Source of the DNA: Bacteroidales bacterium
GTDB taxonomy: Bacteria; Bacteroidota; Bacteroidia; Bacteroidales; UBA932
Reading direction: 5' to 3'
Assembly: GCA_011620605.1 (NCBI GenBank)
Contig: WOYW01000006.1
Span: 1-64,000 of the forward strand
DNA: 64,000 nucleotides
Position 1 is the first letter of the stretch. Every line of letters starts with the position of its first letter. The translations under genes were made by a program, and so were the position numbers. The notes under the pieces are model-generated. The model did no database searches, was not told where the DNA came from, and worked only from the letters and a program-made list of their open reading frames with translations. Positions 16,654 through 25,772 of the stretch are shown one piece after another.

Positions 16654-16661
16654 CAAAGGTA
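16654..16661 (-). promoter_or_regulatory. -7 box of the tpiA operon
   Basis: CAAAGGTA reads TACCTTTG on the minus strand, an exact TAnnTTTG, 33 bases before the tpiA ATG. It lies back to back with the tig promoter (16671-16701) in the 104-bp divergent spacer. Confidence 0.65.
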
Positions 16662-16670
16662 AGAAAATGA

Positions 16671-16701
16671 TTGGTTTTTTGACGATTAATACCTACTTTT
16701 G
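16671..16701 (+). promoter_or_regulatory. Promoter of tig-clpP-clpX
   Basis: TTGG (16671-16674), 19 bases, then TACTTTTG (16694-16701): a well-formed Bacteroidetes promoter. The 17 bases from 16694 to 16710 (box plus CAGCCCCTT) are identical to those before rpsA at 41623-41639. The ATG follows 23 bases after the box. Confidence 0.75.
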
Positions 16702-16724
16702 CAGCCCCTTATAAGATTAATACT

Positions 16725-18020
16725 ATGAATATCACTAAGAAACAAAATGATGACCTTTCCTTGCAGGTAACCGTTTCTATTGAAGAAAATGACTATAAAG
16801 AAAAGGTAAAGAAAGCGCTGAACGATGTCCGCAGAAAGCTGGATATCAAAGGATTCAGAAAAGGAATGGTGCCTATGGGCATGGTGGAGAGAATGTACGG
16901 ACGTTCCACATTGTTGGAACAGGTCAATACGGTCATCTCCCAGGCCTTGAACGATTATATGGAAAAAGAAGAGATCCGGATCATTGGAGAACCTCTGGCA
17001 TCGGAGGAGCAGGCAAAAACCGACTGGGACAACGATGTTGACTTTTCATTTTCTTTTGACCTGATGCTGGCTCCAGCTGTGGATATTCCCATTAACAAAG
17101 ACCTGTATATACCTTTAATCAAAAAGGCGGTCACCAATAAAGAAGTAGATGAATATATAACAGGACTTCTTAATCAGTACGGGACAATGGATGTCACGGA
17201 CAAGGTAGAAAAGGAAGATTTCCTGAAGGTAGATCTCTTGCAGGGTGAAACCGTAATTGCCGATTCCTATCTGAACCTGAAGTCAGTTCCCAAATTGAAA
17301 GACAAGAAAGCCTTTATAGGGAAAACAACCGGGGAGGGAATCCAGGCCGATATAATGACTCTTTTTGCTAAAGAAGAAGAACGTGCCATGCTGTTGCAGG
17401 TAAAACCCGAAGAACTTAAAAAATACCCCAATCCTGTATTTACTTTTACCGTAAAAGAGATCAAACGCTTTAAAGCTGCAGAGGAAAACCAGGAATTGTA
17501 CGACAAGCTTTACGGGGAAGGGAATATTACTACCCATGAAGCATTTGTGGAAAAGATAAAAGAACAAATTGAAAAAAACCATGAAGGGGAGAGCAATTAC
17601 CAATTTGCACAGGACGTACGTAAGATCCTCATGGATAAAGCAGCCATCCGTCTGCCTGAGAACCTGCTCAAGCGTTGGCTTTATGAGGGAAATGACGGCA
17701 AGTTTACCATGGAGCAGATAGAGAAAGACTTTCCTGCGTTCCTGGAAGATTTCCGCTGGCAGTTGGTACGGGAATCCATCATGAAGGAGGCCGGAATAAA
17801 AGTTGAAAAAGACGATATGATCCAAAGTGCCGTGGCCCTGGCTCGTTATCAGTTTACCATGTACGGTATGAACGATGTGGCTGACGAGCATTTGATAAAA
17901 TATGCGGAAAGTATGCTGGCCAACGAAAAGGAAGCCAGGAATCTATACGAAAGGGCAGAAGAAAATAAAGTAATTTCGTATATTCGCGAAAACGTTACTG
18001 TAGATAATAAAGAAGAATAA
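16725..18020 (+). CDS. tig: Trigger factor
   Basis: A 431-residue ribosome-associated chaperone. The N-terminal ribosome-binding domain shows the loop GFRKGMVPMGMVERMYG (about residues 44-60), a variant of the G-F-R-x-G-x-x-P signature that contacts L23. A divergent FKBP-like middle domain (about 150-245) and a long helical C-terminal domain follow. It assists folding of nascent chains at the exit tunnel. First gene of the classical tig-clpP-clpX order, with its own strong promoter; clpP begins 4 bp after its stop. Confidence 0.93.
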   Translation: MNITKKQNDDLSLQVTVSIEENDYKEKVKKALNDVRRKLDIKGFRKGMVPMGMVERMYGRSTLLEQVNTVISQALNDYMEKEEIRIIGEPLASEEQAKTDWDNDVDFSFSFDLMLAPAVDIPINKDLYIPLIKKAVTNKEVDEYITGLLNQYGTMDVTDKVEKEDFLKVDLLQGETVIADSYLNLKSVPKLKDKKAFIGKTTGEGIQADIMTLFAKEEERAMLLQVKPEELKKYPNPVFTFTVKEIKRFKAAEENQELYDKLYGEGNITTHEAFVEKIKEQIEKNHEGESNYQFAQDVRKILMDKAAIRLPENLLKRWLYEGNDGKFTMEQIEKDFPAFLEDFRWQLVRESIMKEAGIKVEKDDMIQSAVALARYQFTMYGMNDVADEHLIKYAESMLANEKEARNLYERAEENKVISYIRENVTVDNKEE

Positions 18021-18023
18021 CCC

Positions 18024-18701
18024 ATGACGGAATTTGAAAAATTTGCCATCAGGCATAAAGGTATCAGCAGCCTGAGTCTGCACCGGTACCAGTCTTTGTC
18101 CGGCAGCCCGGAAGCATCCATAACACCTTACATCATTGAGGAGCGTCAGCTGAATGTTGCACAGATGGATGTTTTCAGCCGTCTTATGATGGATCGCATA
18201 CTTTTCCTGGGAGTCCCCATTTTTGATGAAGTGGCCAACATTGTACAGGCTCAGCTTCTTTTCCTGGATTCGGTGGATCCCGGGAAAGACATTCAAATGT
18301 ATATCAATTCTCCGGGAGGGGCCGTTACGGCTGGTCTGGGAATCTATGATACCATGCAGCTGGTGCATTCAGATGTGGCTACCATTTGTACAGCCCAGGC
18401 AGCATCCATGGCAGCCGTGTTACTGGCTGCAGGGAATAACGGTAAACGTTCTGCATTGCCTCATTCCCGCATCATGATCCATCAACCCATGGGTGGGGCA
18501 CAGGGACAGGCTGCAGATATGGCAATTGCCGTCAAGGAGATCCTGGAACAACAAAAACAGTTATACCAGATCCTTGCCGAGCATACCGGTAAACCGCTCC
18601 GGCAGATCACAAAGGATGCAGACAGGGATTTCTGGATGTGTGCGGAAGAAGCCGTAAAATACGGGATCGTTGACGAAGTCCTGAGAAAAACCAAAAAATA
18701 A
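18024..18701 (+). CDS. clpP: ATP-dependent Clp protease proteolytic subunit
   Basis: A 225-residue serine protease of the ClpP family. The catalytic Ser lies in [14 protein letters not shown] and the His in [14 protein letters not shown]; the Asp follows in KDADRDFWM. The hydrophobic core [19 protein letters not shown] is typical. The N-terminal about 30 residues before [19 protein letters not shown] are longer than in E. coli and may include a propeptide. It forms the barrel that works with ClpX, whose ATG overlaps this stop by 1 bp. Confidence 0.95.
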   Translation: MTEFEKFAIRHKGISSLSLHRYQSLSGSPEASITPYIIEERQLNVAQMDVFSRLMMDRILFLGVPIFDEVANIVQAQLLFLDSVDPGKDIQMYINSPGGAVTAGLGIYDTMQLVHSDVATICTAQAASMAAVLLAAGNNGKRSALPHSRIMIHQPMGGAQGQAADMAIAVKEILEQQKQLYQILAEHTGKPLRQITKDADRDFWMCAEEAVKYGIVDEVLRKTKK

Positions 18702-19939
18702 TGCAGAAGAAACCGCTCGACACGGACCATTGTTCCTTCTGCGGCAAATCCAACAAAGAAACAGGCCTGTTGATCACAGGACTCCATGCTTCCATATGTG
18801 AAAACTGTCTTCGGGATGCCAGTGTTGTACTGGACGAAATGTACGGGAATACAGTGCATGATGAAGAACCGGCCCGTTATCAGTATGAGGAGAGCCGCCT
18901 TAAAACGCCACGGGAGATCCATGAATTTCTGGATCAGTATGTCATAGGTCAGGAAGAAGCCAAAAAGTTTCTTTCCGTTGCCGTTTACAATCATTATAAA
19001 CGAATTCGCTCCAACGGGAAAAATGATGTGGATGTTGAAAAATCCAACATTTTGCTGGTGGGGCCTACCGGTACGGGAAAAACACTTTTAGCCAATACAA
19101 TAGCACGGATGTTGAAAGTGCCTTTTGCCATCGTGGATGCTACGGTTCTGACCGAGGCCGGTTACGTGGGAGAAGATGTGGAAAGTATCCTTACAAGGCT
19201 GTTGCAGGCCTCGGATTACAACGTGGCACGAGCCGAGCAGGGTATAGTATTCATAGACGAACTGGACAAGATTGCCCGAAAGAGCGATAATCCTTCCATT
19301 ACAAGGGATGTATCCGGAGAAGGCGTTCAACAGGCATTGCTCAAATTGCTGGAGGGAACCGTAGTAAATGTTCCGCCCCAGGGTGGTCGTAAACACCCCG
19401 AACAGCACCTGATCCCCGTAAATACAAAAAATATCCTGTTCATTTGTGGAGGAGCCTTTGAAGGGATAGAGAAAAAAATAGCCAAGCGGCTGAATACAAG
19501 CGTTGTAGGATACGGAATGGCAGAAAAAAAAGCCCACATTGACAAGGATAACCTTATACGCTACGTAGCTCCCCAGGATTTGCGCTCTTACGGACTTATT
19601 CCCGAAATTGTCGGGAGGGTACCTGTCATTACGTTCCTGAAGAGGTTGGATCGCACGGCGTTATTGGATATTTTGACAAAGCCCAAAAATGCGCTTGTTA
19701 AGCAGTATAAACATCTGTTCGCAATGGATGGAATCAGGTTATCTGTAGACAAAGATGTGATGGAGTATGTTGTTGACACGGCCATGGAATTCAATCTGGG
19801 AGCCAGGGGCTTACGGTCTATTTGCGAAGCCATAATGGTAGACGCCATGTACGAGTGCCCTTCTTCCGGAAGAAAAACATTGCGCATTACCTTGCCATAT
19901 GCCCAAAAACGTGTGGATAAAATCACAAAAATCATATAA
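18701..19939 (+). CDS. clpX: ATP-dependent Clp protease ATP-binding subunit ClpX
   Basis: A 412-residue AAA+ unfoldase. The N-terminal C4 zinc finger is [15 protein letters not shown] with CENC (residues about 11-36). Walker A is [11 protein letters not shown], Walker [11 protein letters not shown], and the sensor/arginine region [11 protein letters not shown] with [10 protein letters not shown]. The IGF-type ClpP loop is represented near [12 protein letters not shown]. ClpX unfolds tagged proteins and feeds them to ClpP. It overlaps clpP by 1 bp and precedes an M20 peptidase by 11 bp, which may degrade released peptides. Confidence 0.96.
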   Translation: MQKKPLDTDHCSFCGKSNKETGLLITGLHASICENCLRDASVVLDEMYGNTVHDEEPARYQYEESRLKTPREIHEFLDQYVIGQEEAKKFLSVAVYNHYKRIRSNGKNDVDVEKSNILLVGPTGTGKTLLANTIARMLKVPFAIVDATVLTEAGYVGEDVESILTRLLQASDYNVARAEQGIVFIDELDKIARKSDNPSITRDVSGEGVQQALLKLLEGTVVNVPPQGGRKHPEQHLIPVNTKNILFICGGAFEGIEKKIAKRLNTSVVGYGMAEKKAHIDKDNLIRYVAPQDLRSYGLIPEIVGRVPVITFLKRLDRTALLDILTKPKNALVKQYKHLFAMDGIRLSVDKDVMEYVVDTAMEFNLGARGLRSICEAIMVDAMYECPSSGRKTLRITLPYAQKRVDKITKII

Positions 19940-19950
19940 ACCTACTTGTT

Positions 19951-21315
19951 ATGAGCGAAATCAAAGACTTTATTGAAAAAAACTCACCGCGTTTTCTGGA
20001 AGAACTTTTTAAACTGATCCGTATCCCGTCTGTCAGTTCTCAAAAAGAGCATAAAGAAGACATGCACAAATGCGCTCAGCAATATGTAGTGTCTTTGATG
20101 GAAGCAGGGGCAGATGAAGCCAGTATATATCCTACGGCAGGCCATCCTGTGGTTTTTGCCCAAAAGATCATAGACCCCAAAAAACCTACTGTTTTGGTTT
20201 ACGGTCATTACGACGTACAACCGGTTGACCCTATTGAATTATGGAAGTCACCTCCTTTTGAACCGGAGATCCGGGACGGGGCTATCTACGCCCGTGGAGC
20301 CGACGACGATAAAGGCCAGTCATTTATGCATGTAAAGGCCTTTGAATATTTGGTCTCAACCGATCAGTTGCCTTGCAACGTCAAGTTTATCATTGAGGGA
20401 GAAGAAGAGATCGGATCACCTTCTTTTGGAGCATGGGCCCGTGAGAACAAAGAAATGCTGGCCTGTGATGTGATGCTGGTATCGGATACAACAATGATCA
20501 GTGAAGAAGTACCTTCTATAAATACGGGGATGCGCGGCCTGGCTTACGTGGAAGTCAAAGTTACCGGACCCGACAAAGACCTGCATTCCGGTCATTACGG
20601 AGGAGCTATTGCCAATCCCATCAACACGTTGTGTTCCATGATCGCACAATTGATAGATGACAAGGGCAGGATAACCGTCAAAGGTTTCTATGACGATGTG
20701 GTAGAATTGTCTGCCGCAGACAGGGAGATGCTGGCCCGTGCTCCGTTTGACACGGAGCATTTCAAAAGAGCCATAGGTGTAGGTGATGTTACCGGAGAAG
20801 CCGGGTATTCAACACTGGAGCGCACCGGCATCCGTCCGTGCCTGGATGTGAACGGTATATGGGGCGGTTACAGCGGTGAAGGCGCAAAAACAGTATTACC
20901 TTCTTATGCCTGTGCAAAAATCTCCATGCGTTTGGTTCCCAATCAGGATCACAAGAAGATTGCTAAACTTTTTGCGGAACATTTCAAATCTCTTGCACCG
21001 TCAGGAGTAACCGTAGAGGTTCAGGAACATCATGGAGGCCAGGGGTTCCTGGCACCCATATCTTCTCCCATGTATAAAGCCGCTGCAAAAGCCGTAGGGG
21101 AGGTATACGGAACTGAGCCTGTGCCCAGCCGGGGAGGCGGAAGCATTCCGATTCTTGCCGAGTTGGAGGGCATATTGAACGCACCCCCGTTGCTCATGGG
21201 ATTTGGCCTGGAGCGGGATACCATTCATTCCCCCAACGAAAGTTACCTGTTAAGCCAGTTCCACAAGGGGATTGAATCTATCATCCTGTTTTACAAGTAT
21301 TACAATAAAAACTAA
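19951..21315 (+). CDS. M20 family dipeptidase / metallopeptidase
   Basis: A 454-residue cytosolic di-zinc peptidase. The metal ligands and catalytic residues are in VYGHYDVQPVDP (His, with Asp), GADDDKGQS (bridging Asp), IIEGEEEIGSPSF (Glu-Glu) and SDTTM; a further ligand His is in ERDTIHSPNES near the C-terminus. The dimerisation (lid) domain around KDLHSGHYGGAI is present. The subfamily (dipeptidase, ArgE/DapE relatives) usually cleaves dipeptides. It starts 11 bp after clpX and is followed 6 bp later by an M14 gene, so a peptide-degradation run is likely. Confidence 0.9.
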   Translation: MSEIKDFIEKNSPRFLEELFKLIRIPSVSSQKEHKEDMHKCAQQYVVSLMEAGADEASIYPTAGHPVVFAQKIIDPKKPTVLVYGHYDVQPVDPIELWKSPPFEPEIRDGAIYARGADDDKGQSFMHVKAFEYLVSTDQLPCNVKFIIEGEEEIGSPSFGAWARENKEMLACDVMLVSDTTMISEEVPSINTGMRGLAYVEVKVTGPDKDLHSGHYGGAIANPINTLCSMIAQLIDDKGRITVKGFYDDVVELSAADREMLARAPFDTEHFKRAIGVGDVTGEAGYSTLERTGIRPCLDVNGIWGGYSGEGAKTVLPSYACAKISMRLVPNQDHKKIAKLFAEHFKSLAPSGVTVEVQEHHGGQGFLAPISSPMYKAAAKAVGEVYGTEPVPSRGGGSIPILAELEGILNAPPLLMGFGLERDTIHSPNESYLLSQFHKGIESIILFYKYYNKN

Positions 21316-21321
21316 AAGGCT

Positions 21322-22761
21322 ATGAAATCACTGTTTTTACTGGTTTCTCTTGCAACGTGGTTGCAGGAAGGTGGTCCTGTGAAATTTTCCGCCAATTTTG
21401 ATTCCGGATGCCTGGGTGAAATTGAATTGATAGACTCGGTCTGGGTGAGACCGTCGCTGACCGATTCGGTCCTGCACCTTTCTTACCGGGTAGTCTCCAG
21501 GTCAGATCCCCACAATCCGGCAGATCCGGAATTACAGCCCAGCGGGCGGTGGTTCTATTTTTTGATGGAAAATGTAAAAGGGAAACACATATACCTGAAT
21601 TTTGAAAATACAGATCCAAAACGGGCCGTTTTTTCCTATGACGGAACACATTTTCAACGCTTTGAACATTACAGGGCATCCATGCGGAAAGTATCAGCCC
21701 TGTTTGATCGTGATTCCGTATATATTGCGTATTTTGTACCTTATGGATGGGAAAAGTTGCAGGAAAGACTGGAAGCATGGTCCGTCCCTGCTTACGTCAG
21801 AGTGGATACACTGGGAAGAAGCATGATGGGATTGCCCATACAGATGCTTACCATAACCGATCCCGGAACACCCGACGAGCAGAAAAACAGGGTATGGATA
21901 CACGCCCGGGTTCATCCCAGTGAAACACCCGCCAGCTGGAAACTTGACGGACTTTTGGGCCGCCTGACTGAAGATTCTCCTGCCGGACGTGAATACAGAC
22001 GGCGTTCCGTCTTTTATGTAGTTCCCTTTGCCAATCCGGACGGCGTCTACGGAGGGTATTCCCGGTCCAATGCCCGCGGAATTAACCAGGAAGTAAACTG
22101 GGACCATCCGGATTCCGTTACATCTGTTGAAGTCAGCTTGTTATGTGCAAAAATGGAGTCCCTTACCCGGGAAAAGCCTTTCGATATGGTTTTGAACGTA
22201 CACGCACAGACTTCAGATAAAGCCAGCTATTACATTCATACGGAAGAATCCACATGCCCTGAATATTATATGAATGCCATGCGCCTGGCGTACCTTACAA
22301 CGGATGACAATCCGTATTTTTTCCCGGAGGATATGTTTTATTCCTCTCCCGCTCCCCGTTATGTGGAAGGGTGGATATGGAACAGGACAAAAGGGAGAAC
22401 GTTGGCCCTTACTATTGAAATGCCGTATTCCTATTACAACGAAAATCCCGACAGTAAATGGGTAACCGTTGCATCCCTGAAAGAGAACGGGGAATACCTT
22501 TTACGGGCAATAGGGGATTATTTCCTGTGGGATGTACCCGGCAGACATATTATTGCAGGAATGGTCAGAGGAAAAAGGACTGTTTACCGCTATTCTATGT
22601 TACCTGCCGGAGAATATCAACTTTATATGTGGGACAATGCCTGGATTCCTTTAGACACAATTGTCAGAAAACGTCCGGGTCCTTTCCGTTACGTGATACG
22701 GTCAAAAGAAACCCCGTACAACGGACCGCTCCGGGTAAGTTTACCCCGGGAAGCCCGGTAA
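21322..22761 (+). CDS. M14-family carboxypeptidase (cytosolic carboxypeptidase-like)
   Basis: A 479-residue zinc carboxypeptidase. An N-terminal beta domain (about 20-150) precedes the M14 catalytic domain with zinc ligands in HARVHPSETPASW, the N-D-x-R-like segment RSNARGINQEVNWD, a third ligand His in LNVHAQTSDK, and the catalytic Glu in TIEMPYSYYN. This layout resembles the eukaryotic-like CCP/AGBL group more than digestive carboxypeptidase A. The N-terminus MKSLFLLVSLATWLQEGG is a weak signal-like segment, so it may be exported. It ends 17 bp before the convergent rny gene. Confidence 0.85.
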   Translation: MKSLFLLVSLATWLQEGGPVKFSANFDSGCLGEIELIDSVWVRPSLTDSVLHLSYRVVSRSDPHNPADPELQPSGRWFYFLMENVKGKHIYLNFENTDPKRAVFSYDGTHFQRFEHYRASMRKVSALFDRDSVYIAYFVPYGWEKLQERLEAWSVPAYVRVDTLGRSMMGLPIQMLTITDPGTPDEQKNRVWIHARVHPSETPASWKLDGLLGRLTEDSPAGREYRRRSVFYVVPFANPDGVYGGYSRSNARGINQEVNWDHPDSVTSVEVSLLCAKMESLTREKPFDMVLNVHAQTSDKASYYIHTEESTCPEYYMNAMRLAYLTTDDNPYFFPEDMFYSSPAPRYVEGWIWNRTKGRTLALTIEMPYSYYNENPDSKWVTVASLKENGEYLLRAIGDYFLWDVPGRHIIAGMVRGKRTVYRYSMLPAGEYQLYMWDNAWIPLDTIVRKRPGPFRYVIRSKETPYNGPLRVSLPREAR

Positions 22762-22778
22762 TCGTTCTATTCAATATT

Positions 22779-24329
22779 CTATTTGGCGTAGTCTACTGCC
22801 CTGGTTTCCCGGATGACAGTAATTTTGACCTGTCCGGGATATACCATCTCGTCCTGGATCTTTTGAGCGATGTCATGGGATAGCCGTTCGGCATCCTGAT
22901 CTGTAACTTTCTCCGATCCGACTATTACGCGTAATTCTCTTCCGGCCTGGATGGCATACGTTTTGGTGACGCCCGGGTAGGTAAGGGCCAGGTCTTCCAT
23001 ACCTTTAAGACGCTTGATGTAAGATTCAATGACTTCCCTGCGTGCACCGGGACGTGCTCCTGAAATGGCATCTCCTACCAGGATAAGGGGTGATATGAGT
23101 GATGTTATGTCGGTTTCTTCGTGGTGGGCCCCAATGGCGTTGCAAACTTCAGGTCTTTCCTTGTATTTCTCTGCAAGACGCATTCCCAGGATGGCGTGTG
23201 GAAGTTCCGGATCTTCATCGGAAACCTTCCCGATATCGTGCAATAATCCGGCTCTTTTTGCCAGTTTTGTGTTCAGTCCCAGCTCGGCGGCCATAATGGA
23301 ACAAAGATTGGCGACTTCACGTGAGTGTTGCAGCAGGTTTTGTCCGTACGAAGAACGGTATTTCATTTTTCCCACCAGGCGTATCAACTCGGCGTGAAGT
23401 CCGTGTATCCCAAGATCAATGCATGTTCTTTTCCCGGTTTCAATGATCTCCTCTTCTACCTGTTTTTGAATTTTGGCTACAACTTCCTCTATGCGTGCCG
23501 GGTGTATGCGGCCGTCGGTAACCAATTGGTGTAGTGCCAGGCGGGCTACTTCCCTGCGAACCGGGTCAAAAGCGGAAAGCAAAATGGCTTCAGGGGTGTC
23601 ATCTACAACAATCTCCACACCGGTAGCGGCTTCCAGCGCACGAATATTTCTGCCTTCACGCCCTATGATACGGCCTTTGATCTCATCGCTTTCAATATTG
23701 AACACCGTTACGGCATTTTCTATGGCAGTTTCAGATGCAACACGTTGAATAGTGTTGATAACCACGCGTTTGGCCTCTTTGCCGGCGGTCAGCCGGGCTT
23801 CGTCCATTACCTCACTGATGTAAGACATGGCCTGGCTTTTGGCTTCTTCCTTCATGTTCTCTATGAGCAGGGCTTTGGCATCCTCGGCAGACATGTTGGC
23901 CATGCTTTCGATCTTTTCTATTTGTTGCTGGCGTAGTTTTTCGTATTCCTCCACCTTCTTTTCTGCCAGTTCCATCTGGGCAGCAAGCGTGTCTTTCAGG
24001 GCAGAGATTTCTTTGTTCTTTCTCTGAGTTTCGGCATTTTGCTGATTCATGGCAATTTCACGCTGTTTCAGCTTGTTTTCTGCCTGTGCGATCTTGTTGT
24101 TTCTTTCCGATATCAGCTGTTCATGTTCAGATTTTAATTGCAGGAATTTTTCTTTGGCCTGGAGGATTTTTTCACGTTTTATGTTTTCGGCTTCCAGTTC
24201 GGCATCTTTCAGCAGAATTTTAGCCCTCTTTTTCAGGACAACAGACCTGAAGTATGTGTATCCCAGCACAAAGCCGGTCAAAAGGCCGGCGATTATGCAT
24301 ATAGCAATGGTAATATATGTGTTGTTCAT
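22779..24329 (-). CDS. rny: Ribonuclease Y
   Basis: A 516-residue membrane-anchored endoribonuclease that starts mRNA decay. It has one N-terminal membrane segment (residues about 4-25), a long coiled coil (about 35-170, rich in Glu/Lys/Gln), a KH domain with [15 protein letters not shown] (about 210-225), and an HD domain with HSREV and [19 protein letters not shown]. The catalytic His-Asp pair is intact. The length is normal. It lies downstream of zapA and the 6S RNA on the same strand. Confidence 0.96.
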   Translation of the reverse strand: MNNTYITIAICIIAGLLTGFVLGYTYFRSVVLKKRAKILLKDAELEAENIKREKILQAKEKFLQLKSEHEQLISERNNKIAQAENKLKQREIAMNQQNAETQRKNKEISALKDTLAAQMELAEKKVEEYEKLRQQQIEKIESMANMSAEDAKALLIENMKEEAKSQAMSYISEVMDEARLTAGKEAKRVVINTIQRVASETAIENAVTVFNIESDEIKGRIIGREGRNIRALEAATGVEIVVDDTPEAILLSAFDPVRREVARLALHQLVTDGRIHPARIEEVVAKIQKQVEEEIIETGKRTCIDLGIHGLHAELIRLVGKMKYRSSYGQNLLQHSREVANLCSIMAAELGLNTKLAKRAGLLHDIGKVSDEDPELPHAILGMRLAEKYKERPEVCNAIGAHHEETDITSLISPLILVGDAISGARPGARREVIESYIKRLKGMEDLALTYPGVTKTYAIQAGRELRVIVGSEKVTDQDAERLSHDIAQKIQDEMVYPGQVKITVIRETRAVDYAK

Positions 24330-24370
24330 AAGTGTAGTTGGTATATATTTTTTTTAGTTGTCTTCATAAT

Positions 24371-24571
24371 AAAAAAACCCGTTAACATACAGCTGTTTAG
24401 CAAAAACCCTGATAAGCAGGATTTGGAGGATCTGAGCTTTGTTGCAAACTTCCCACGTCCCGGAAACCGGAATTCCCCGAAGGGTTACAAAGGGGCCTGT
24501 TTTTAACAGTCAAGACACTCCATAAAGTTTAAAGTGTTGAGTTTCGCAAAGAGCTTGGTATGTAACGGGTC
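24371..24571 (-). ncRNA. ssrS: Probable 6S RNA (SsrS)
   Basis: A 200-base region between zapA and rny with no reading frame but a long closing helix. On the minus strand ACCCGTTACATAC (24558-24570) pairs with GTATGTTAACGGGT (24377-24390), with one bulge, and the helix continues with 24546-24555 against 24391-24401. Inside, 24487-24492 pairs with 24437-24442, and a separate hairpin (24404-24424) lies near the 3' end. A run of seven T (24371-24377) follows the closing stem. A long rod with a central opening and a 3' U-run is the 6S plan, and the zapA linkage matches where 6S is found in many bacteria. A TAATTTTTG sequence just upstream resembles a -7 box. Confidence 0.7.
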
Positions 24572-24576
24572 AAAAA

Positions 24577-24867
24577 TTATCTTTCCAGGTATTCTCCTAA
24601 AAAATTATCCAGTGTGGCAATTTCAGTAATGATCTCGTTCGTTTCGTTATCTTTTTCGTATTTCAGCAGGCTCAGTACAAACTGAAGGGCTGCCATGGCC
24701 AGCGCGTCCTGGGTATCCTGTCCGGAGTACTTTACGCTGAATTGCTCGATCTTCTGATTGATGCGCAAAGCCGCTGCACGAACCATCTCCTCGTCTTCGG
24801 ACGCTATTCGTAAGGGGTAATAACGATCAGCTATACTGATCTTTATGGATAATTTTTCTTCACTCAT
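24577..24867 (-). CDS. zapA: Cell division protein ZapA
   Basis: A 96-residue ZapA-family protein. The N-terminal half holds the compact domain (LSIKISIADRYYPLRIASEDEEMVRAAALRINQ, given here only as a location, residues 5-37), followed by a C-terminal helix that forms the coiled-coil dimer. ZapA bundles and stabilises FtsZ filaments at midcell. The length is as expected. It is preceded by a small coiled-coil gene (9 bp gap) and followed by the 6S RNA. Confidence 0.88.
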   Translation of the reverse strand: MSEEKLSIKISIADRYYPLRIASEDEEMVRAAALRINQKIEQFSVKYSGQDTQDALAMAALQFVLSLLKYEKDNETNEIITEIATLDNFLGEYLER

Positions 24868-24876
24868 TGTTGTGCT

Positions 24877-25170
24877 CTACCGGTTGAGCATGTTTAAACA
24901 TTTATCAATTTCCCTGATCAACTTCCCGATTTTCTGTTTTGCTTCCTTTGCATCTTCACCCGATGACTGAAAGGCTCCGGCCATCTGGAGTTTTTGCACT
25001 TTATTTTCTAAGTCTTCTTTTTCTTTTTTATATCTGTTAAGTTCTTCGCTAATAGTTTGTAGTTGTCCGTTCAATTCACGGTTTTCCGTCAACGCCCTTT
25101 CATGCAGAGAAATAAGAGTCTCTATCTTCTGCTTTAACGGGTCAATAATGGCTGCGTGTTGAGGTTTCAT
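24877..25170 (-). CDS. Small coiled-coil protein upstream of zapA
   Basis: A 97-residue acidic-basic protein with near-continuous heptad character from about residue 8 to 60 (LKQKIETLISLHERALTEN; EELNRYKKEKEDLENKV), then a linker with SSGEDAKEAKQKIG and a terminal helix. No signal peptide or membrane segment. I do not recognise a named family. It starts the zapA transcription unit (9-bp gap). A short coiled-coil protein encoded next to zapA recalls ZapB, the 81-residue coiled-coil partner of ZapA in E. coli; this is an inference from position and shape, not from sequence similarity. Confidence 0.65.
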   Translation of the reverse strand: MKPQHAAIIDPLKQKIETLISLHERALTENRELNGQLQTISEELNRYKKEKEDLENKVQKLQMAGAFQSSGEDAKEAKQKIGKLIREIDKCLNMLNR

Positions 25171-25211
25171 CTTTTTATACCGTTAAGCAAAGATAATGCT
25201 TTTTTAATGAA

Positions 25212-25240
25212 TAAAAAAAGAGGTCTAAACGACCTCTTTT
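25212..25240 (-). terminator. Terminator of the kor operon, overlapping the korC stop
   Basis: On the minus strand AAAAGAGGTC (25231-25240) pairs with GACCTCTTTT (25216-25225) around a 5-base loop, followed by more T. The first arm encodes the last residues of the gamma subunit and the stop codon lies in the loop, so the hairpin doubles as coding sequence. Confidence 0.8.
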
Positions 25241-25770
25241 ACGTGTTCTTTTCCCACTTCTATCGCCTTTTCGTTGAGTGGGATAAGGTGATGATGCCTT
25301 TCAGGCAAGGACTTTTTCAGGCCTTGCAGTACATTCTCTTTATCCAGTATGGGTTTTAGTTTCAGATAAGCACCTAGAACCATCATGTTAAAGGTCCTGG
25401 ACATTTCCATACGGTTGGCCAGATCAGTAGCCGCAATGGAATAAATCTTAATGTCTTTCCGTGTCGGGTGACGGGAAATACCATTGGGGTCGTAAAGCAA
25501 AAGACCGCCTTTCCTGATTATCGGTTCGAATTTATCCATTGACTGTTGATTCAGCACGATGGCCGTATCACACCATTGCAAAATGGGTGAGCTTATTCGT
25601 TTGTCACTTATAATTACGGTAACGTTGGCTGTTCCTCCCCGCATTTCAGGTCCATATGAAGGCATCCAGGTTACTTCCTTGTTCTGCATGATTCCTGAAT
25701 AGGCAAGTATCTTACCCATAGAGAGGACTCCCTGTCCTCCGAAACCGGCTATAATCAATTCTTCTTTCAT
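25225..25770 (-). CDS. korC: 2-oxoacid:ferredoxin oxidoreductase, gamma subunit
   Basis: A 181-residue gamma subunit. The signature GFGGQGVLSMGKILAYSG lies at residues 8-25, and SYGPEMRGGTANVTVIIS follows. Together with the alpha, beta and ferredoxin-like delta subunits encoded upstream it oxidatively decarboxylates a 2-oxoacid (2-oxoglutarate or branched-chain 2-oxoacids) to the acyl-CoA while reducing ferredoxin, a reaction of anaerobes. It starts 2 bp after the beta subunit stop. The last codons form part of the operon terminator. The subunit is assigned securely, the substrate less so. Confidence 0.88.
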   Translation of the reverse strand: MKEELIIAGFGGQGVLSMGKILAYSGIMQNKEVTWMPSYGPEMRGGTANVTVIISDKRISSPILQWCDTAIVLNQQSMDKFEPIIRKGGLLLYDPNGISRHPTRKDIKIYSIAATDLANRMEMSRTFNMMVLGAYLKLKPILDKENVLQGLKKSLPERHHHLIPLNEKAIEVGKEHVKEVV

Positions 25771-25772
25771 AA

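Noticed and set aside
15122-16662. Long plus-strand frames opposite prmA and tpiA
   Set aside because: Both opposing genes have complete catalytic motifs; these frames arise from codon bias of the real genes.
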